A DNA stretch of 29,708 nt from Sutterella sp. UBA4713 (GTDB taxonomy: Bacteria; Pseudomonadota; Gammaproteobacteria; Burkholderiales; Burkholderiaceae_F). The translations under genes and the position numbers were made by a program. Shown in pieces: positions 1 through 7,724 of the stretch; within the stretch, counting starts at the first letter, position 1, and each line of letters begins with the position of its first letter. Under the pieces are notes generated by a model, which saw only the letters and a program-made list of their open reading frames with translations, did not search any database and was not told the DNA's origin. Location: the NCBI GenBank assembly GCA_002404465.1, contig DHJT01000039.1, positions 34,616 through 64,323 on the forward strand. Direction: 5' to 3'.

Positions 1-421
1 TATTGACAACACCCAAGCAGTTAGGGCCGATGCAGCGCATTTTGTAAGCGCGACACTTTTCAAGTAGTTGCGCTTCAAGCGCGGCTCCTGTCGGGCCCGA
101 TTCCTTAAAACCGGCGGAAATGACGCAAAGCCCCCCTACGCCTTTTTCATGACACTCATCGATGACGGAAAGCACGTGTTTGGCATTAATCACCACGATG
201 GCAAGATCAACCGGACCCGCAATGTCTTTGACAGAGGCATAAGCCTTTAAGCCGCCGATGATGCCTGCCTTGGGGTTAACTGGGTACAAGGCACCGGTAA
301 AGCCGTATTCGATTAAGCGTTTCAAAATATCCGATCCGATGGTGTGTTCTTTTGTGGAGGCACCGATCAGAGCAATGCTCTTGGGCTTCATGATCGGATC
401 AAGAGAGGGGAATGGTGTCAT
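1..421 (-). CDS. NDP-forming acyl-CoA synthetase (acetate--CoA ligase family), N-terminal part
   Basis: Only the first 140 codons lie in the window; the gene runs off the left edge. The visible part is a CoA-binding Rossmann domain. An IALIGAS nucleotide-binding turn lies at residues 16-22, followed by repeated beta-alpha units (PVNP at 47-50, VDLAIVVI at 71-78, GLCVISAGF at 97-105), and the conserved IGPNCLG motif is at 131-137. This is the alpha-subunit-like start of ADP-forming acetyl/acyl-CoA synthetases, which interconvert acyl-CoA and acid with ATP formation or use; long versions also carry a GNAT acetyltransferase domain. The missing C-terminus means the single-domain, ligase and ligase-GNAT forms cannot be told apart. 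The ATG is preceded by a GGAG sequence inside the end of the upstream disulfide isomerase gene, only 4 bases after its stop, so it is probably translated from the same operon. Confidence 0.85.
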   Translation of the reverse strand, partial: MTPFPSLDPIMKPKSIALIGASTKEHTIGSDILKRLIEYGFTGALYPVNPKAGIIGGLKAYASVKDIAGPVDLAIVVINAKHVLSVIDECHEKGVGGLCVISAGFKESGPTGAALEAQLLEKCRAYKMRCIGPNCLGVVN

Positions 422-425
422 CAAA

Positions 426-1139
426 CTATTCTCCGTGCTTTGGGGTTAAACGGGCTTGTAAATCGTTCGGCGCAAGGCTCCCGGCCTGTGTCGTGCCGTC
501 TTCAAAAATGATAACCGGAGTTCCTGCTACGCCGAGGCGACGTCCGAGAGAAACGTTGCGATCCAAGGCCGAGGCATCGCATTTATTGGCTTCGCCTTCG
601 GGCTCTTTTCCGTCAAGCATATAGTCTTGGTAAGCCTTGGCAGGATTTTGAGCGCAGAAAATCTTGCGGGATAGGGAGCGAGAAAGCGGTGTCGGGTGCA
701 AGAAGTTATAAACCGTGACGTTGCCGACTTGACGGATGGACTGCTCCAGAAGTCGGCAGTATGCGCAACGCGTATCGGTAAAGACGGCTAGGCGCCTTTG
801 CCCTTTGCCGTAAACGACCTTGATGGCGTCGTCAAGCGGAAGCGAGTTCCAGGAAATTTTCGACAGCTCCGTCAGACGCTCCTGTGTAATATCGCGATTT
901 TTTTTTGTATCGAGAATATGTCCGGCAAAGACGTATCGAACCGAGGCGTCAACATAGAAAATCTTTTTGTTGACAATGACCTCCCAGAGTCCGAGCATCG
1001 GCATTTTTTTCACGCTCTCCGGTTTGCTCTGAAACGTTTTTTTCACCGCAAGGGCAATCGCCTCGCTTTCCGGCGCAGCAAACGACGGAGCCGAGCACAA
1101 GGCGGTCAAGCTAAGGGCAAGGGGAACAAGGCGTTTCAA
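426..1139 (-). CDS. dsbC: DsbC/DsbG-like periplasmic disulfide isomerase
   Basis: Predicted 237-residue exported thioredoxin-fold protein that would reshuffle wrong disulfides in periplasmic proteins. A signal peptide (KRL, hydrophobic core VPLALSLTALC, cleavage near SFA-AP) is followed by a DsbC-type dimerisation domain (about 25-110) and a thioredoxin domain. Numbered from the TTG start, the active site is C125-A-Y-C128 (most DsbC have CGYC) and the cis-Pro loop is GTP at 206-208. A second cysteine pair (C162, C187) matches the structural disulfide of DsbC. The start is inferred: a TTG at 1139 sits behind an AAGGAG ribosome site and gives a clean signal peptide. An in-frame GTG at 1169 would add 10 residues but lies inside the end of anmK without a good ribosome site. 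Member of the M23-anmK-dsbC-acyl-CoA synthetase operon. DsbG or another family branch is possible; the CXXC and cis-Pro make a redox role secure. Confidence 0.85.
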   Translation of the reverse strand: MKRLVPLALSLTALCSAPSFAAPESEAIALAVKKTFQSKPESVKKMPMLGLWEVIVNKKIFYVDASVRYVFAGHILDTKKNRDITQERLTELSKISWNSLPLDDAIKVVYGKGQRRLAVFTDTRCAYCRLLEQSIRQVGNVTVYNFLHPTPLSRSLSRKIFCAQNPAKAYQDYMLDGKEPEGEANKCDASALDRNVSLGRRLGVAGTPVIIFEDGTTQAGSLAPNDLQARLTPKHGE

Positions 1140-1149
1140 ACGTTTCTCC

Positions 1150-2253
1150 TTAATGCGGATAAAGGGCACCTAAAACACGCAGGCCTCGGGCGTGTGTAGC
1201 CTCACATAGATTACCCGGTCGTCTTTGAAAAAACGCACGCGCAAGCCAGGCAAAAGCCAGAGCTTCGACGTGCATCGGGTCAATGCCGAGTTCTTCGGTT
1301 GTGGCAACGTGGGCTTCGGGTACTAACGCGCGAACGGAGCTTAGCAGACACGTGTTTTTTGTACCGCCTCCGCAAAGAAAAATTTCTTTGATGCCTCCGA
1401 CGGCTTGGACGATAATCCGAGCCGTTAACTCAAGCAAGGTTCTTTGGATATCTTCGGGCTTTTCATTTGTTAGGACACTTTTGACCCACGCTAAGTTAAA
1501 TTCTTCGCGCCCTGTGCTTTTGGGCGGACGACGCTTAAAGTACGGATGCTGTAAAAGGCGACTCAGTAAGGCCTCATTGACCGTTCCCGTTTCTGCCCAA
1601 GCTCCGCCGTTATCAAAGGGAGCCCCGGTATTTTCCGCGCACCAGGCATCCATGAGCGTGTTACCGGGGCCGCAGTCAAATCCCGAAACCGGATGAAAGT
1701 GTTGTCTTTTGCCCGGTAGGAGCGTGACGTTGGCAATACCCCCCACATTGACGATGGCACGCGGGAAAACGGAGGAAAAGAGCGCTTTATGGAAGGCAGG
1801 AACAAGCGGGGCGCCTTCGCCCTCTGCCGCCAAGTCGCGCGATCGAAAGTCGGCAATTACGTCCAGCCCCGTTAATTCGGCGACAAGCGCCGGATTGTTT
1901 AACTGCAAACTCCAACCTTTGGCCGGACGGTGTCGTACGGTTTGTCCGTGTACGCCGACGGCGCGTACATCGGAACGTGGGATTTGTGTGGCATCAATGA
2001 GCTCTAAGGTGGAGTCGGCATACAAATGTCCGAGTGTTACCGTCAGGTCTCCGGCGCGTTCGATTTCATTGTCTCCGGGCGTACAAAGTGCCGTTAGTGC
2101 GGCACGTACCGTGTCCGGATAAGGCGTGAAACGGTGCCCGATGACGCGCGGTTTCTTGCCGGAAAAATCGGCGGCAACGGCATCGATGCCGTCTAAGCTT
2201 GTTCCCGACATCAATCCGATGTAATAGGGTTTATCGAGTTCTTGTTGATTCAT
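1150..2253 (-). CDS. anmK: Anhydro-N-acetylmuramic acid kinase
   Basis: 367-residue cytoplasmic sugar kinase of the ASKHA fold. It phosphorylates and opens 1,6-anhydro-MurNAc to MurNAc-6-phosphate during peptidoglycan recycling. The family N-terminal ATP loop GLMSGTSLDG is at residues 13-22. GVHGQTVRH (100-108), the glycine-rich IVNVGGIANVT (167-177) and GFDCGPGN (191-198) follow; D193 is in the position of the proposed catalytic Asp. A second nucleotide loop, CGGGTKN, lies near the C-terminus. Length matches the family (about 370). The ATG at 2253 has a GGAG upstream and lies inside the last 23 bases of the M23 peptidase gene, so translation is probably coupled. An upstream in-frame extension to 2316 lacks family similarity and was not used. 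The pairing with an M23 endopeptidase, which releases wall fragments, fits a recycling role. Confidence 0.96.
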   Translation of the reverse strand: MNQQELDKPYYIGLMSGTSLDGIDAVAADFSGKKPRVIGHRFTPYPDTVRAALTALCTPGDNEIERAGDLTVTLGHLYADSTLELIDATQIPRSDVRAVGVHGQTVRHRPAKGWSLQLNNPALVAELTGLDVIADFRSRDLAAEGEGAPLVPAFHKALFSSVFPRAIVNVGGIANVTLLPGKRQHFHPVSGFDCGPGNTLMDAWCAENTGAPFDNGGAWAETGTVNEALLSRLLQHPYFKRRPPKSTGREEFNLAWVKSVLTNEKPEDIQRTLLELTARIIVQAVGGIKEIFLCGGGTKNTCLLSSVRALVPEAHVATTEELGIDPMHVEALAFAWLARAFFQRRPGNLCEATHARGLRVLGALYPH

Positions 2254-3664
2254 TGGTTTTTGCTCCGGAGACTTGCACGCGTCGCAGCAAAGAAAGTTTT
2301 TCCTGCAGCGGGGCAATGCGAGCTTCCATTTTTGCCATCTGATACGGGGACAAGGTCTTCGTATCCGGTAGTTTGGCCGTCATGGGGTTAATCTGGGTGT
2401 TGCCGACAATCAGTTCATAGTGTAAATGAGGGCCTGTGGCTAATCCCGTTTGTCCGACTTTGCCGATTTGTTCACCGTATCGAACCTCACTTCCGACACG
2501 AATGTTCGGGGAAATGCTCGATAAGTGAGCGTACACCGTTTGACAGTCCGGACCGTGCTGAATGCGAATGTATTTGCCGTAGCCGGTCCCAAGGCCGGCA
2601 TAGACAACTTTCCCGTCGGCAGCGGCGCGCACCGTCGCGCCCCAGGGGGCTCTGAAGTCCGTGCCCCAATGCGGACGCAAAACGCCTGTTACCGGGTGGC
2701 GACGCAACGCCGCAAATTCGGAACTGACTTTTTTCACATCGAGCGGAACGCGCATGAAGGTTCGGCGTGTCAACGTCCCTTTACTATCGTAGTAATTGCC
2801 GCCTTGGTTATCGTCAGGAAACCAGAAAAACTCCCGTGTTTTGCCGTTCTTCTCAAACTGCATTGCCAGGAGTTTGCCGATACGTACAAAACTGCCGTCA
2901 ATGTATTTGCTCTCGTAGATAACGCGAAAGGCCTCACCTTGCGAGAGCGTGTTAACGACATCGCGATCGTAATCAAAAGCCGCATGCATTTGCGCAATTA
3001 CGGAGGCCGGGATGTTACTTTTTTTCAAACTTGTACTCGGAAGTCCCCGAACTGTTCCTTCAGCCATGACAAGCTGCACATCGTAGGAAAAGGGTTTTTC
3101 CGAGGCAGTAAGACCCGATGCGCTCCGCGCAACTTCCAGAACTTTTGTCGGCGTGTCATTGTCCTGATAAAGACGAAGGGAAACCAGTCCTCCGCTTTCT
3201 AAGATCGAAGCCGTGACGTATTGTCCGGGGCGAGGGAGCAAAAGAGCACGGGTTGCGGCCGTTTTTTCGATGAAAGTTACGGCATCGGAATCGCGAATCC
3301 CTAAGCGCGATAAAAGGGAGCGTAACGTGTCCGAACTCGTGACATAGGTCTCGTGCATGACCGAATCGTCTTTCTTCCCGATATTTTCCATCTGAGAGCG
3401 CAAATCCGGTAAGCGAATCTCCAGAGTCTTTTGCACGCGCGTCAAGTGCTCTTTAGGAATGTCGATTGCTGCTGACTCGTTGTCGATATGCGATAAGGCG
3501 AACAAAGCCAAAACAGCAGTCGGAGTGATCAAGACCGCCGTTCCTCTTAGCAGGAAAGAGCGCAGGGGTGTTCTGGCACACGCAGGGGTGTGCTTGGCTA
3601 GCAAGGCAGCCGCGCTTTTTCCGATGTGGCGCAGTTGTTTTCCGATTAATTCCGGGGATGTCAT
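2231..3664 (-). CDS. M23 family zinc metallopeptidase (membrane-anchored murein endopeptidase)
   Basis: 477 residues. An uncleaved N-terminal anchor helix (about 42-60) follows a basic cytoplasmic segment. A periplasmic region with an OapA/Csd3-like N-domain (about 100-310) leads to a C-terminal LytM/peptidase_M23 domain (about 320-430). Zinc and catalytic residues are visible: H332 and D336 in HWGTD, H380 in YAH, and H413-L-H415. It should cut peptide cross-links in the wall, as MepM-type enzymes do in making room for growth. A short C-terminal helix (440-463) follows. The ATG at 3664 was chosen because the predicted promoter lies just upstream and farther in-frame sequence is leader; its ribosome site is weak. 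First gene of the operon with anmK, and divergent from tyrS, a typical betaproteobacterial order. Confidence 0.9.
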   Translation of the reverse strand: MTSPELIGKQLRHIGKSAAALLAKHTPACARTPLRSFLLRGTAVLITPTAVLALFALSHIDNESAAIDIPKEHLTRVQKTLEIRLPDLRSQMENIGKKDDSVMHETYVTSSDTLRSLLSRLGIRDSDAVTFIEKTAATRALLLPRPGQYVTASILESGGLVSLRLYQDNDTPTKVLEVARSASGLTASEKPFSYDVQLVMAEGTVRGLPSTSLKKSNIPASVIAQMHAAFDYDRDVVNTLSQGEAFRVIYESKYIDGSFVRIGKLLAMQFEKNGKTREFFWFPDDNQGGNYYDSKGTLTRRTFMRVPLDVKKVSSEFAALRRHPVTGVLRPHWGTDFRAPWGATVRAAADGKVVYAGLGTGYGKYIRIQHGPDCQTVYAHLSSISPNIRVGSEVRYGEQIGKVGQTGLATGPHLHYELIVGNTQINPMTAKLPDTKTLSPYQMAKMEARIAPLQEKLSLLRRVQVSGAKTNESTRTR

Positions 3665-3721
3665 CGAGGAAATGAGCCTGTATCGCGAAGGGGGTTTTGC
3701 CCTGAGAAATCCAAACGTTTC

Positions 3722-3729
3722 ATTATAAT
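3722..3729. promoter_or_regulatory. Shared palindromic -10 box between M23 peptidase and tyrS
   Basis: ATTATAAT is its own reverse complement and reads TATAAT on both strands (3724-3729 plus, 3727-3722 minus). Used leftward, it leaves a leader of about 50 nt before the M23 start; used rightward, about 60 nt before tyrS. No good -35 is visible at 16-18 bases on either side, so the assignment rests on the -10 and the divergent layout. Confidence 0.45.
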
Positions 3730-3755
3730 AAATGCGCGTGTTTTTTCCGTTTCTA

Positions 3756-3774
3756 CACCCGCCTAAAGCGGGTG
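3756..3774 (+). other. Hairpin in the tyrS leader
   Basis: CACCCGC, loop CTAAA, GCGGGTG: a perfect 7-bp GC-rich stem, 21 bases before the tyrS ATG. No T-run follows on either strand, so it is not an obvious terminator. It may shape the tyrS 5' leader. Confidence 0.5.
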
Positions 3775-3795
3775 AAATCTTAACGAGATATTTCA

Positions 3796-5061
3796 ATGGC
3801 TGATGAGGCAAAAACAGAAGAAAAAAAGTACCCGGTGACGCCGGAAATCACAGAGGCGATGGCAACGATTCGTCGCGGTGTCGATACGTTGCTTTTGGAA
3901 AGTGAATTGGAACAGAAACTGGCGCGGTCCCGCGTGACAGGAAAGCCGTTGCGTTGCAAACTCGGACTTGACCCGACAGCGCCCGACATCCACGTCGGCC
4001 ATACGGTGGTGTTAAATAAATTGCGCCAACTGCAGGATTTAGGTCATACGGTGATTTTCCTTATCGGTGACTTTACGGCAGCGATCGGCGATCCGTCGGG
4101 CCGAAATGCCATGCGCCCTCCCTTGTCGCCCGAGCAGATTAAAGAAAATGCCCAAACGTACCTGGCGCAAGCAGGTCTTGTGCTGGATCTGGCTAAAACC
4201 GAAGTGCGTTATAACTCGGAATGGAGTAATGCCCTGGGGGCAACGGGACTGATTCGTCTTTGCTCGCGTTACACGCTCGCTCGACTCCTTGAGCGCGACG
4301 ATTTTGCCAAGCGTTATGCACAGGGTATTCCGATTGCCATGCACGAGATGATTTATCCGTTAATGCAAGGCTACGACTCGGTGGCACTTGAAAGCGATAT
4401 CGAACTGGGCGGCTCCGATCAGCGCTTTAATCTGATTGTCGGACGCGAGTTGCAACGCCAGTACGGCCAAGAACCGCAGTGCATTTTGACGATGCCGCTT
4501 TTAGTCGGTTTGGACGGCGTTAATAAGATGAGTAAGAGCAAGCACAACTACATCGGCATTACCGACACGCCCGATGAGATGTTCGGAAAGGTCATGAGCA
4601 TTTCCGATACGCTTATGTGGAATTGGTACGACTTGCTGAGCTTAAAGTCCAATAGCGCCATTCAAACACTCAAAGACGAATGCCGAAACGGACGTAACCC
4701 GCGTGAGGCGAAAGTGGCGCTCGCCAAGGAAATTATCGAACGTTTCCATAGTAAAAAAGAAGCCGATGCTGCCGAAGCCGAATTTAATTCGCGCTTTCGC
4801 GCCGGAGCGACGCCTTCTGATATTGCATCGGTCACGGTCAGAGCTCCTGACGGGACGATCGGGATTGCCCGCATGATTAAGGAAGCGGGTCTTGCGCCGA
4901 GCAATGCGGAAGCCAATCGCAATATCGAACAGGGCGGGGTGCGCATTGAGGGAAATCGTGTGACCGATAAAACTTTGCAGATAGTCCCGGGGACCTACAC
5001 GGTCCAGGTCGGTAAACGTCGTTGGGCCAAAGTGACGGTTGTTGCCGGAGGTGCGAAATGA
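3796..5061 (+). CDS. tyrS: Tyrosyl-tRNA synthetase
   Basis: 421-residue class I aminoacyl-tRNA synthetase that charges tRNA-Tyr. The HIGH-type signature is HVGH at residues 66-69, tyrosine-pocket elements include GDFTAAIGDPSG (91-102) and QGYDS (191-195), and the second ATP motif KMSKS is at 244-248. The C-terminal S4-like RNA-binding domain (about 355-415) contains GLAPSNAEANR and GGVRIEG. Length and motifs match the TyrZ-type bacterial enzyme. The start has only a weak GAG-containing ribosome site. The stop overlaps the dtd start (ATGA), giving a charging enzyme co-translated with a D-Tyr-tRNA proofreading enzyme. Confidence 0.97.
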   Translation: MADEAKTEEKKYPVTPEITEAMATIRRGVDTLLLESELEQKLARSRVTGKPLRCKLGLDPTAPDIHVGHTVVLNKLRQLQDLGHTVIFLIGDFTAAIGDPSGRNAMRPPLSPEQIKENAQTYLAQAGLVLDLAKTEVRYNSEWSNALGATGLIRLCSRYTLARLLERDDFAKRYAQGIPIAMHEMIYPLMQGYDSVALESDIELGGSDQRFNLIVGRELQRQYGQEPQCILTMPLLVGLDGVNKMSKSKHNYIGITDTPDEMFGKVMSISDTLMWNWYDLLSLKSNSAIQTLKDECRNGRNPREAKVALAKEIIERFHSKKEADAAEAEFNSRFRAGATPSDIASVTVRAPDGTIGIARMIKEAGLAPSNAEANRNIEQGGVRIEGNRVTDKTLQIVPGTYTVQVGKRRWAKVTVVAGGAK

Positions 5062-5495
5062 TTGTCGTTTTGCAACGCGTAACACAAGCGAAAGTCGATA
5101 TCGATGAGCAAACGGTGGGGAAAATCGATAAAGGACTCATGGTTCTTGTGTGTGCCGAACGGGGCGATACGGATGAAAAGGCGCGTCTTTTAGCGCAAAA
5201 ACTCCTGCGGTATCGTGTGTTCGAAGATGAGAACGGCAAGATGAATTTGTCGGTTTCGGACGTTAAAGGCGGGTTGCTCCTCGTTTCCCAGTTTACGCTG
5301 GCAGCCGATACAAATCACGGTAATCGTCCGAGTTTTACACCGGCAGCTCCCCCTGATGAAGGAAAGCGGCTTTTTGACCTTTTTGTCCAAGAGATTCAAA
5401 AAAGCGGCTTACTTGTTCAAACCGGCCGATTCGGTGCGTACATGCGTGTGTCGCTTGTCAATGACGGTCCCGTGACCTTTACGCTACGTAACTAA
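5058..5495 (+). CDS. dtd: D-aminoacyl-tRNA deacylase
   Basis: 145 residues, the normal size for DTD. It hydrolyses D-aminoacyl-tRNAs (and glycyl-tRNA-Ala), recycling tRNA mischarged with D-Tyr and similar residues. The catalytic motif SQFTL is at 77-81 and the chirality-checking cross-subunit Gly-cisPro motif GPVT at 137-140. The ATG at 5058 lies behind GGAGGTG and overlaps the tyrS stop by 4 bases. An upstream in-frame extension inside tyrS is not part of the family. The stop codon shares bases with the stop of the convergent sensor kinase gene; no terminator separates them. Confidence 0.97.
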   Translation: MIVVLQRVTQAKVDIDEQTVGKIDKGLMVLVCAERGDTDEKARLLAQKLLRYRVFEDENGKMNLSVSDVKGGLLLVSQFTLAADTNHGNRPSFTPAAPPDEGKRLFDLFVQEIQKSGLLVQTGRFGAYMRVSLVNDGPVTFTLRN

Positions 5496-6841
5496 TTTGA
5501 CTCGGGGGCTTTAAGAAGCGGGAGCGTCAGGCACATCAGAAGACCGTGCGGAGCAATGTTTCGGGCCTCAAGCGAGCCTCCGTGACGAACGGCGGCCCGC
5601 TTGGCAATCGCAAGGCCGAGCCCGAATCCGTTTCCCGTGGCCTGATTGCTACCGCGAACAAAGGGCTCAAACAAACGCGCAATCTCGTTTTCGGGAATGC
5701 CCGGTCCGGCATCGCGGATGCAAATGACCGCGTCGGTCCCCGTTTCTTTGGCAACGACGCAAACCGTTGAGCCGGCAGGTGAAAATCGTAAGGCGTTTCG
5801 AATGAGGTTTTCCAGAGCACTGGCAACCGAGTCGATGTGAATCCGTACTCTGAGAGAGGTATCGGAGGTCAGCGTGACGTGAACGTTCTTGGCACTTCCT
5901 TCAAAATCGGCATCCTCGACGATAGTTTCCAAAATCGGTACCAGATCGGTTTCTTCAAAGTGAATCGGTGCGTTTTCATCGAGCCTGGCATAGGTTAAAA
6001 GGGCTTCGACCAATGTGTCGAGTGTTTCGACTTCCGCTTCGATACGCTCAACGGTTTGCCGACTTTTCGTCGGATCCTTTTCAAGGAGTGCCAGAGCGAC
6101 GTCAATACGCGCTAAAGGACTCCGAAGCTCATGGCTGACATCGTGAAACAGCGTTTTTTGTCGCTTGAGCAGACCGTTGATTTTTTCGGCCATGGCGTCG
6201 TACCGCTTGGCCAGATCTCCGATTTCATCGTAATTGTGCCCGACAAGCGGTGCAATGCGATCTCCGAAATTGCCCTGTGCGGCGCGCCGCATGGCCCAGT
6301 CAAGTTTTCGTATAGGTTTTGTGAAGTTCCAGGCTAAAAGGCCGGCGACAAGCGCTGTGGAGAGCAAAGCCAGAATGACGAGGACCCACCAAGGTGTGCG
6401 CCAAAACGCAATTCCCCAGAAGCGCTTCGGTTTGTCGGTGCGAACGGCAATAAAACGGAGCGGTTCTCCGGAAATGGCTTTCGTTACAATTTGCGATAAA
6501 ACGGCCGGGTCACGGAGTTGCGCTCGCGCTTTGGCCGGAAGAGCACGCCCGGAGATTTCTTCTCCGGCTTCGTTCAAAACGAAAATCGCCGGCCGCATGT
6601 TGCGCTTTTCATCTAAAAGCCATTTGATCAGAACATCTTTTCCGCCCCACTGCGCAATGCCTAAGGCGGTGTTAACGGCTCTTTGTCCGGGGAATTCAAA
6701 ATCAACGGTCTCAAAGGCACTTGCCGCGTACCTTTGGTAGCTGGCGCTGATAATCCAGACGCAAAGACCCAGAAGAAGAAAGACGCTCAAAAGCCCGGTA
6801 AAGAGCTTTAAAAAAATGCCGCTAAAAAAACGAGGCTTCAT
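5492..6841 (-). CDS. Sensor histidine kinase, CpxA/EnvZ-like
   Basis: 449-residue inner-membrane kinase. Transmembrane helix 1 is at about 13-32, a periplasmic sensor region at about 33-148, and helix 2 at about 150-171. A HAMP linker (172-225) leads to the dimerisation/phosphoacceptor helix with H237 in FHDVSHELRSPL. The ATPase domain shows the N box (ENLIRNALRF, 344-353), DAGPGIP (377-383) and GFGLGL (405-410). It should phosphorylate the response regulator encoded just upstream; its ATG overlaps that stop by ATGA (6838-6841). The periplasmic domain resembles CpxA in size, but I cannot prove orthology. Proximity to an efflux operon suggests it senses an envelope signal. Confidence 0.9.
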   Translation of the reverse strand: MKPRFFSGIFLKLFTGLLSVFLLLGLCVWIISASYQRYAASAFETVDFEFPGQRAVNTALGIAQWGGKDVLIKWLLDEKRNMRPAIFVLNEAGEEISGRALPAKARAQLRDPAVLSQIVTKAISGEPLRFIAVRTDKPKRFWGIAFWRTPWWVLVILALLSTALVAGLLAWNFTKPIRKLDWAMRRAAQGNFGDRIAPLVGHNYDEIGDLAKRYDAMAEKINGLLKRQKTLFHDVSHELRSPLARIDVALALLEKDPTKSRQTVERIEAEVETLDTLVEALLTYARLDENAPIHFEETDLVPILETIVEDADFEGSAKNVHVTLTSDTSLRVRIHIDSVASALENLIRNALRFSPAGSTVCVVAKETGTDAVICIRDAGPGIPENEIARLFEPFVRGSNQATGNGFGLGLAIAKRAAVRHGGSLEARNIAPHGLLMCLTLPLLKAPESN

Positions 6842-7548
6842 TTCAAAGGGGACTCATTGAAAATGAATTGGTACCCGATACCGCGGATGTTTTCTATGCA
6901 AAAACAATCTGGAGCAACAGAGGCAAGCTTTTTGCGCAGGGCGCTGACGTGAACGTCCACGGTGCGATCAAAACGCCCCATGGCGCGGTGCAAAACCGTT
7001 GCATAAATGTCGCTTTTGACGACAGGTTTTCCGACATTTTCGGCAAGCATTTGTAAAAGTGCCATTTCGGTTCCCGTAAGGGCAAGGTCCTTGCCGTTGA
7101 CCGTGGTTTTTCTATGTAGTGTGTCGATAACAAGAGGCCCGACCGTTACAAGGGAGGGTTTCTCCTTTTTCGGACTCGTGACGCGCCGTAAAATCGCACG
7201 CATGCGGGCCACGAGTTCTCGCGGCGGGCATGGCTTGGCCACGTAGTCGTCGGCTCCGAGCTCAAGACCTACGATGCGGTCAATTGAGTCCCCTTTGCCT
7301 GTGAGCATTAAAACGGGTGTGTCATAGCGTTCGCGAATACGCGCCAGGACCTCGGTTCCCGTCATGCTCGGCATCATCACATCGAGGATGACCAAATCAA
7401 AGCGTGTTTGGGCAAGTTTTTCGAGGGCTTGCGGTCCGTCACCGGCTGATTCGGTCATAAATCCTTCCAAAGAAAGGTAGTCGACTAAAAGGGTAACCAG
7501 TGCTTTGTCATCGTCAACGATGAGAATCCGAGAGGTTTGCGTGCTCAT
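6838..7548 (-). CDS. OmpR/PhoB-family response regulator, CpxR-like
   Basis: 236 residues. The receiver domain (about 7-120) has the acidic pair D12/D13, phosphoacceptor D56 in LDVMMP, T83 in MLTGKG and K105 in VAKPCPP. The C-terminal winged helix (about 135-232) includes LTGTEMALL, the recognition-helix region RTVDVHVSALRKKL, and IRGIGYQF. It should bind direct-repeat operators as a dimer once phosphorylated. The ATG has a GGAAG upstream. It is the first gene of the two-component operon and is divergent from the efflux operon, with CpxR-like half-sites between them, so it probably regulates the pump and perhaps itself. Confidence 0.93.
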   Translation of the reverse strand: MSTQTSRILIVDDDKALVTLLVDYLSLEGFMTESAGDGPQALEKLAQTRFDLVILDVMMPSMTGTEVLARIRERYDTPVLMLTGKGDSIDRIVGLELGADDYVAKPCPPRELVARMRAILRRVTSPKKEKPSLVTVGPLVIDTLHRKTTVNGKDLALTGTEMALLQMLAENVGKPVVKSDIYATVLHRAMGRFDRTVDVHVSALRKKLASVAPDCFCIENIRGIGYQFIFNESPLK

Positions 7549-7633
7549 AGTGTGATTCTTCCTTTTTTTTGCAGTCTTATCATGGCACGAAACAGGATCT
7601 TTGTCCTAAGGGGCACACTCAAAAGCGCAACTC

Positions 7634-7690
7634 TTTGCATTTCTTTACGCAACCTTCGGTCTTGTTTACGTAAATCTCGATACCATTTGC
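7634..7690 (+). promoter_or_regulatory. Phased TTTRC direct repeats, candidate response-regulator operator
   Basis: Half-sites TTTGC (7634), TTTAC (7644), TTTAC (7665) and TTTGC (7686) have starts spaced 10, 21 and 21 bases, so all fall on one helix face. The first two form TTTGC-N5-TTTAC; read on the minus strand this is GTAAA-N5-GCAAA, one base from the E. coli CpxR box GTAAA-N5-GTAAA. The site lies between the divergent regulator and efflux operons. Binding is inferred. Confidence 0.5.
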
Positions 7691-7724
7691 GTACGCATTG
7701 ACCCCGTTATTTCAATCATTGCAT

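Noticed and set aside
2525..3202. 225-codon open frame on the plus strand
   Set aside because: It lies antisense inside the M23 peptidase gene, has no ribosome site or recognisable family features, and the minus-strand gene has clear catalytic motifs.
6234..6740. 168-codon plus-strand open frame
   Set aside because: It is antisense to the sensor kinase gene and has no recognisable features.
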